From Spirodela intermedia (lineage: Eukaryota; Streptophyta; Magnoliopsida; Alismatales; Araceae): a stretch of DNA of 64,000 bases. The position numbers were made by a program, and so were the translations under genes. Positions 58,366 through 64,000 of this stretch are shown here, piece by piece; position 1 is the first letter of the stretch; the number at the start of each line of letters is the position of its first letter. The notes beneath the pieces are model-generated. The model saw nothing but the letters and a program-made list of their open reading frames with translations, made no database searches and was not told where the DNA came from. The stretch lies in the NCBI GenBank assembly GCA_902729315.2, contig LR746271.1, positions 1,751,001 to 1,815,000 of the forward strand, read 5' to 3'.

Positions 58366-58634
58366 GACCTCGATGGCAACGGCCACAGTAGAGACGTCGA
58401 AGAAGAGGAGGAGAGCAATGGCACAGACGAGGGGTGACGGTGGCAAGGAGGGCGGCATCAAAAGTAGAAGGAGAGCAACAGCAGAAACGACGATGCCAAA
58501 AGAGGGAAGAGTGGCGATGTTGAAGAGCCACTCGAGGTGAGAAAAGGCCAACAAGGAGGAGAGCAGCACACCAAAGATGGGCGACACATCGGAGAGGAGG
58601 AGGACGACAAAGGATACCTAGAGCCCTGATACCA
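58366..58634 (-). mobile_element. Ty1-copia leader, part 2, with PBS
   Basis: 58366-58370 is the right target duplication of the Athila element. The leader then continues up to the primer-binding site TGGTATCAGGGC (minus strand, 58623-58634), which differs by one base from the usual initiator-Met PBS and abuts the LTR end. Overlapping ORFs at 58325-58777 in several frames are not genes. Confidence 0.75.
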
Positions 58635-58704
58635 TGTTGACATGAGAAAGGAAAACTTTGGAATCCATGTAGTCTCAAGATAGAATACATGACTCTTATA
58701 TAAG
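58635..58704 (-). repeat. Ty1-copia 5' LTR, truncated to about 70 bp
   Basis: Matches 41824-41893, with shared CATGTAGTCTCAAGATAGAA and TATATAAGAGAGAGGAG, then diverges. The U3 half is missing, so the element's outer target duplication cannot be checked. Without the two insertions the element is about 5 kb, normal for copia. Confidence 0.75.
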
Positions 58705-61700
58705 AGAGAGGAGTTTTTCTTGAATGACCTCTAGAAAATTCTTTAAGCTCTCTACTCACTTTCATTCTCACTACCACTCCATCTTCAATTATTTAATATT
58801 TTCAGTAGAATTTATGAACTGTACATTTTTATGTCACATTTCATATGATAGGAATTTAGTTAAGAGACAATCTATATAGATAGATCATTTTCTTATTTTT
58901 CATATTGTAAGTCCAATTGATGTGATGTCAATAATATCATCAATAATTTATTTCTTTATAGTCTATAAATATTTCTCCACTTCATTTATTTTATTTATTA
59001 AAATTTTTAGTTTTATTTATTCCATGTGTATTCATCAATCTACATTTACTTTTTACAAATTAGTATATCAATATTCTTTTACCTAAAACTTCAAAAATAC
59101 AGTAGAAATTTCACCCATCATTTCATACTCTTTATCACTTAACGTCTTGAATTATCAAGAGGTTATGAAGTATTTGACCTCAGCAAATGCCATTGAGGAC
59201 CTAACGATTTGGGGTTAGACACTACTGAGTTGGTTTCTCCACCATCACTTTGTGTTTATCCTTTCAATCAAACATCATAAGATGGCCTCTAACATTGACA
59301 TGTCTAAACATTTATCATTAACATAACATATGTTTTTTCATTGTATACCTTGCTTATTTTTTAGAATAATTGAACCTAACAAGATTGAGAGGAGGGGGAT
59401 AGAGATAACAACATAGTAAGCATTGGAAAGTTCTTCCTTCACCCAAATGTTGAATGCGGCAATGAACATCATCCATAAAAACAATCCCACATAGAGGGTT
59501 TACCAAATAAAAACTTCTACATCAAGACCTCTTTACCTTGAAAAGACAAGTATGAATTATTTATCTAATTTAATACACTTAAACTTAGATTCAGTCATTT
59601 CTATCTCTCAACGAATACCTTCCATATAGTCCAAATCTTACTATGAGATTTTTGTAATTCGGTTTAGAAGCACTCCATATAAAAAATTAACATGTTAGTA
59701 ATATCATTCTTGTCATTCACACTAAATTTTAGCTATTACTCCCATCATGACTGATGTTAAAATTCTCTCATGTCTTGAATATCAAATACATATTTTTTGT
59801 AAAAGGAGGATGTTTTACACTAGTTGTCCTTTAAGGAGTTATTTATTTATGTATTAGAAAAAAAATTGAGCCAATTGTTATCATATCTTTACCTAGAAAA
59901 ATATCCTACCCTATATTTTAGGTTTGCATTGAACTAAGAATAACATCTCATTCTCCACCATTATTTAAATGTTCATGATAAGTAACAATCAATAACCTTT
60001 TGTCATCGTGGCCTAAATTCTAACATCATTTTGATGACAAGTCTAGTGAAAATCTCCTAGAAATAAGGAAATTTGATTTTTTCATGTTGCATGATTTTGT
60101 GCCAAAGAAATAAAGATTTGATATGCCAAAATAGTTTAAAAAGAGATGATATATGCTTCCACCAAATCAAATATCTATGACCAATTTCTATAATATCTTT
60201 ACCTAGAAAAATACCCTACACTATCTTTTAGGTTGCATTGAACTAAGAATAGCATCTCATGTTTCACTATTATTCAAATGCTCATGATAAGTAACAAATC
60301 AATAATCTCTTGTCATCATGGCCCAAATTCTAATGTCATCTTTATGACAACTCCAGTAAAAATCTCCCCATAAAGAAATGAAATTTGATCTTTTGCATGA
60401 TTTTGTGCTGGAGAAATAAAGCTTGATAAGCAAAAATAGTGTAAAAAGAGTGATAAACCAAGTCAAATATCTATCACCATGAGCACCTCTTGATACCTCA
60501 AGCCCAAAAAATTCTCAAATGCCCTCATCAATCTTCAAGGAGTCCCTTCAAATTTGTTCTTACATCTTTCATCTTACTAACAGCTACCTTATACATCTCA
60601 TTTTTCCTTTTTTTACCTGCTTTTATTATCCTAAAAGGTTTTAGTTAGTACCCAAGGGAAGCTACCATTTAATAAGGTAGCAGTACAAGTAAAATACAAA
60701 AAATGAGGACAAGGGATTATAGTTAAATAAAATTACAAAAAATAGTGATATTTTGTATTGAAATTATATATTTCACACTAAAACAAAACAAATATGATAA
60801 ACCGTCCCCATTTTGTTGTAACTCATCTCTCATTGCCTTATGCCAACAAATTATGCCTAGTTGAATGGACAAGATTGGTTATTTTTCTTAAAATGGTCTA
60901 AGCCCCATTCATGACACTCCAATTCTCAATGTAAATAGTGCCAAGAGTTTTAAACCCAAAATACCTTATTACTTATCTTTAGTCTTTCTTCCTTTTTCAT
61001 ATAAATCCTCACCTTAATTAATAAGGGAAAAATAATGAAAAAGAGAGGAAAGTTCTAAAAAAAATGGCATATGATCATGTGCACCTTCTAAAGAAGGATC
61101 CCCTAATTGATTTCAACTAACTGCACACAAATAAGCAAAACTAATAGTCAATTTATGAAGAGCACAATAAGATTAGAAAATTTATGGACTTGTACCAAAA
61201 AAAATTACATGCAAGTTTCTTTCCATATTATTGCCCAAGTTATAATTTTAGCATTCATTATCAATATATGCTCACATTTGTTAAAGACTATTGCTTTTGA
61301 GAATCAAGGTACACACCCAACTAGGCTTTCATAAAGATTATTCTCAAGAATCAACTACCTCAAAGGGTTATCCACAAAGTATATAATCATGTCATAAATG
61401 GTATCTAAATTATACAATTGTAATTTCATAAATCAGAAAACATAAAAATGAATCTTTATGGTCCAAAAATATTCCCACAAATATTTCAAAGGTACCCTTT
61501 CATTTAAATAATAATAATAATAACTTCAACATTTCATCATCGTACATCAAAAGTGGCATTTTTGTCATTTGTCGTCAAAAGGAAGACTCCCCTAACACTC
61601 ATGAGAGGAGGTGATGAATAAAAACATAAAATATGAGAAAAACAATCACAAATGCACACAAATGTTACTTGATTTGAGTATCCTACAATTAAGGTCACGT

Positions 61701-61861
61701 TAAGTCTACTTTGTTTAATAAAAGCTAAAGGTATAAGATATGAGATGCGAATTAAATGTTTGGAGGCAAAAACAATGCCTTCCATTGAGAAAGTAGTATC
61801 AATCCCTAGAAAGAGGATCAATATTAGCTTGTAAGAAGAGTCCAATGTTTAATAGGCCTAC
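58705..61861. other. AT-rich intergenic DNA with a tandem duplication
   Basis: A roughly 310-bp unit is repeated once: about 59867-60175 and 60176-60480 (ATATCTTTACCTAGAAAAATA, GCATTGAACTAAGAATA and CTTGTCATC-like landmarks in both). Short ORFs at 61107 and 61537 match nothing known. No gene is seen. Confidence 0.5.
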
Positions 61862-63786
61862 TAATGTGACTTAGTTCTTTTATAGTAAATCACGTAAATT
61901 TAAAATTTATAAAACTAAAAAATACTAATTTTATATATTTAGAAGTATTTATGAAAAAATAAATAAATTATAATTCAATAAATTTTGTCAAAAATAATGT
62001 TAATTTTCTAAGTCGATCATAGGGATGTAAAATAATATCTAGAAATATTCAGAATTTTCCACAAAGAATATGATCTTTTTATGAATTATAGACAGAAAAA
62101 AAATAAAATGTATGTTAAAATCTACAAAAAAGGAAAATAAGGGGTGCAGATGTCAAGATGATGGCAGCGCCTGACAAATGCGAATCAGGTGAAAATAGAG
62201 TTTTGCTTGATGATTCATATGTAAGCACTTACATATGATTTAATTGGTCAAATTAAGATCTGTAAAAGTCAGAAGAATCATAATTGAATGAAGAATACTT
62301 TAGTAAATTTAAATCACATAAATTATCACTAAATGAAGTGAATATTAAGTTAGAAGTAGGAAAGGCAGAGTTTCAGCCTCACGATAGTGATTGTTAGAAT
62401 TCTATGTGTTTAAGAAGGTCATCGAATGATGTTTACGGCCGCAAAAACTCTCCTTAGAGTTGGATGACTTAGGCATTCGTTGGATCTCCTTTTGAAGTCT
62501 AAAAAATGATGGCAAAAGTTAAACTAATTAAAATATGATAAAATAGAGTTCTGATGTCACACAATAATACATTGACAATACACTAAAATCGTAAGCATTT
62601 AGGAGGATTGTCATGTAGTGTATATGGCTTGAAGGCTCTCATTAGACAAGAACGATATGGACAATCTTTAAATCTTCTTGCAAAGACTAGAAATTAATAA
62701 AATGAATAGTCGAATCGTCTCTAGCAACTGTCACCCAATGGAGCAGAAAGATGACGACATTACAACTCTCCGACGACTGTCACCTAACAAAGAAGAGCTA
62801 GATGGAAGTGAGGTGCGTGTTAGGAAGCTTCATTCTTAGGTCCACATAGTGAGAGGAGGCTCTTCATCACATTTGGTACACTCCCAAGAGGTGACGACTC
62901 ATCTCTTGACGAATCATTTGTCTTCTTGATGATGGCTTATTAGTCGATCAATTAGAGATAATTTACTCGATAGATTTGTGATATTTTATCGAGAATTGTT
63001 CAATAATTTTATCAACAATGCTCTACGAATCACGTTGATGAGATTTTTGCTGATGATCAAATAATTATGACGACTTAATCTTTTATTGACGATCTACAAA
63101 AAAGTCGTGATTTAATCAAATAAAAATATGAGTTTTGACTCTAGTAAGATTTTAACCTACGTCGATTGCATGCTTGCATGAGAAAGAGTGAAATAAGTTC
63201 TATAATTCCTTTTAAGGTGACATCATCATGGTATATCATTGTTATAACTAAGTGATATTTTAGATATTAAAATAATCAACACCATTCGAGAGAAGGTGTG
63301 ATACAGGTTTAGTCTCACATCAGTTGTACGTCGAAGTTTTGGACGAATATATTAGAATATAAGATTTAAAAGTAATTAGTCTCTTTCTTCTACGTGTACA
63401 ACCACTCCTTGCCGCATAACTAGATGGCCACTAGTGATATAAAAGAGGAGTGGTGCACACATGCCTCCATCGGTCCATAACCACTCGAGCCCTTACTCGT
63501 AGCTCTGCCCCGACTACACTTTCGACCCACTTGTGGGCTCAGTTGGCCGACAGGTCCCTCCTTTCTTTATCTTTTTCTTTTCTTTTCTTTTTCTTTATTT
63601 ATCTTAAAAATAAGATTATAAAAATTATATAAATTCACATAAAATCACATAATTAGCTAAATAATCACATTAACCAACTAAAAACTATTTTCACAGATTA
63701 ACACAAATATAAGTCTATTTATCATGAGTTAAGATTAAAATTATATTATTTATTAATTATTAACTCATGATAATGAAGGCTCATCA
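61862..63786 (-). mobile_element. Athila-family solo LTR (1925 bp)
   Basis: Flanked by a perfect 5-bp direct repeat CCTAC (61857-61861 and 63787-63791). It starts TAATGTGACTTAG, a transition-mutated form of TGACGTGACTTAG, and ends TCATCA. It aligns with the LTR at 48149 but has an internal duplication of the GGAGGATTGTCATGTAGTG-type segment (about 62370-62500 and 62550-62690) and the 130-bp segment shared with 914-1040. No internal element domains are present. Confidence 0.88.
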
Positions 63787-63791
63787 CCTAC

Positions 63792-64000
63792 CGTATGTTT
63801 TATCTCACACACGCTTAGGGTATTATAAGCTGCTAATATTCCTTGTCAATTAATGTTTGAAGAACATACAAATGCTTTTGTTCCCGATAGTTTGATGATA
63901 ATTTAGGCCAATAGAATTGAAGTGGACACAAAAATGAGAAGTGTTCGACATAATATGACATGATTTTCTCCTCATTTTCTTCAATTGCACCATCTTAGAT
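63792..64000. other. window end, no feature recognised
   Basis: About 209 bp of AT-rich sequence continuous with 61856 before the solo LTR inserted. No coding signal is recognised. Confidence 0.4.

Noticed and set aside
59867-60480. CRISPR-like or satellite array
   Set aside because: Only two diverged units; no regular short repeats and spacers anywhere in the window.
61537-61845. 102-codon minus-strand ORF
   Set aside because: Hydrophobic translation of AT-rich DNA with no family match and no ATG start.

Overview
This is nuclear DNA from a flowering plant. It holds no bacterial-type genes, operons, CRISPR arrays or complete tRNA genes. It has plant coiled-coil NLR immune-receptor genes and LTR retrotransposons of the Athila/Tat (Ty3-gypsy) and Ty1-copia types. 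The NLR reading frames are GC-rich inside AT-rich flanks, and no TIR domain is seen. That fits a monocot, but the lineage cannot be fixed from this window alone.

Layout. 1-1503: two Athila-family LTR pieces joined head to head. 1504-6430: AT-rich DNA with no recognisable gene, ending in a decayed chromovirus pol tail (about 5937-6400). 6430-39020: a tandemly expanded NLR cluster. Three intact single-exon CC-NB-ARC-LRR genes lie on the minus strand (12260-14989, 25748-28468, 34297-37110; 909, 906 and 937 codons). Broken NLR pieces lie near 10.4, 18.5-20.2, 24.1-24.6, 29.1-29.8 and 32.4-33.0 kb. Between them are repeated flanking blocks. One block carries a conserved exon of an unidentified gene in three copies, and next to one of these is the 5' end of a broken LRR receptor-kinase gene. 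39020-41820: mostly empty, with two possible exons of an unrecognised gene. 41824-58704: one roughly 5 kb Ty1-copia element on the minus strand with 128-bp LTRs, into which two elements inserted: an Athila-type solo LTR (45524-47126, TSD ATAAA) and a 10.2-kb full-length Athila element (48149-58365, TSD GACCT). 58705-61861: AT-rich, with a roughly 310-bp tandem duplication. 61862-63786: another Athila solo LTR (TSD CCTAC).

How it works together. The intact NLRs probably encode intracellular immune receptors. Two of them start with a good match to the MADA motif of resistosome-forming CC-NLRs. The cluster grew by segmental duplication. The most unusual structure is an NLR LRR fragment in head-to-head inverted arrangement (19559-20085, with a related copy at 24435-24610). 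Each arm includes a perfect 35-bp complementary stretch, so read-through RNA could fold into a hairpin with sequence matching the intact NLRs. No retrotransposon here looks autonomous: the reading frames are broken, and the copia reverse transcriptase has lost both catalytic aspartates of YVDD.
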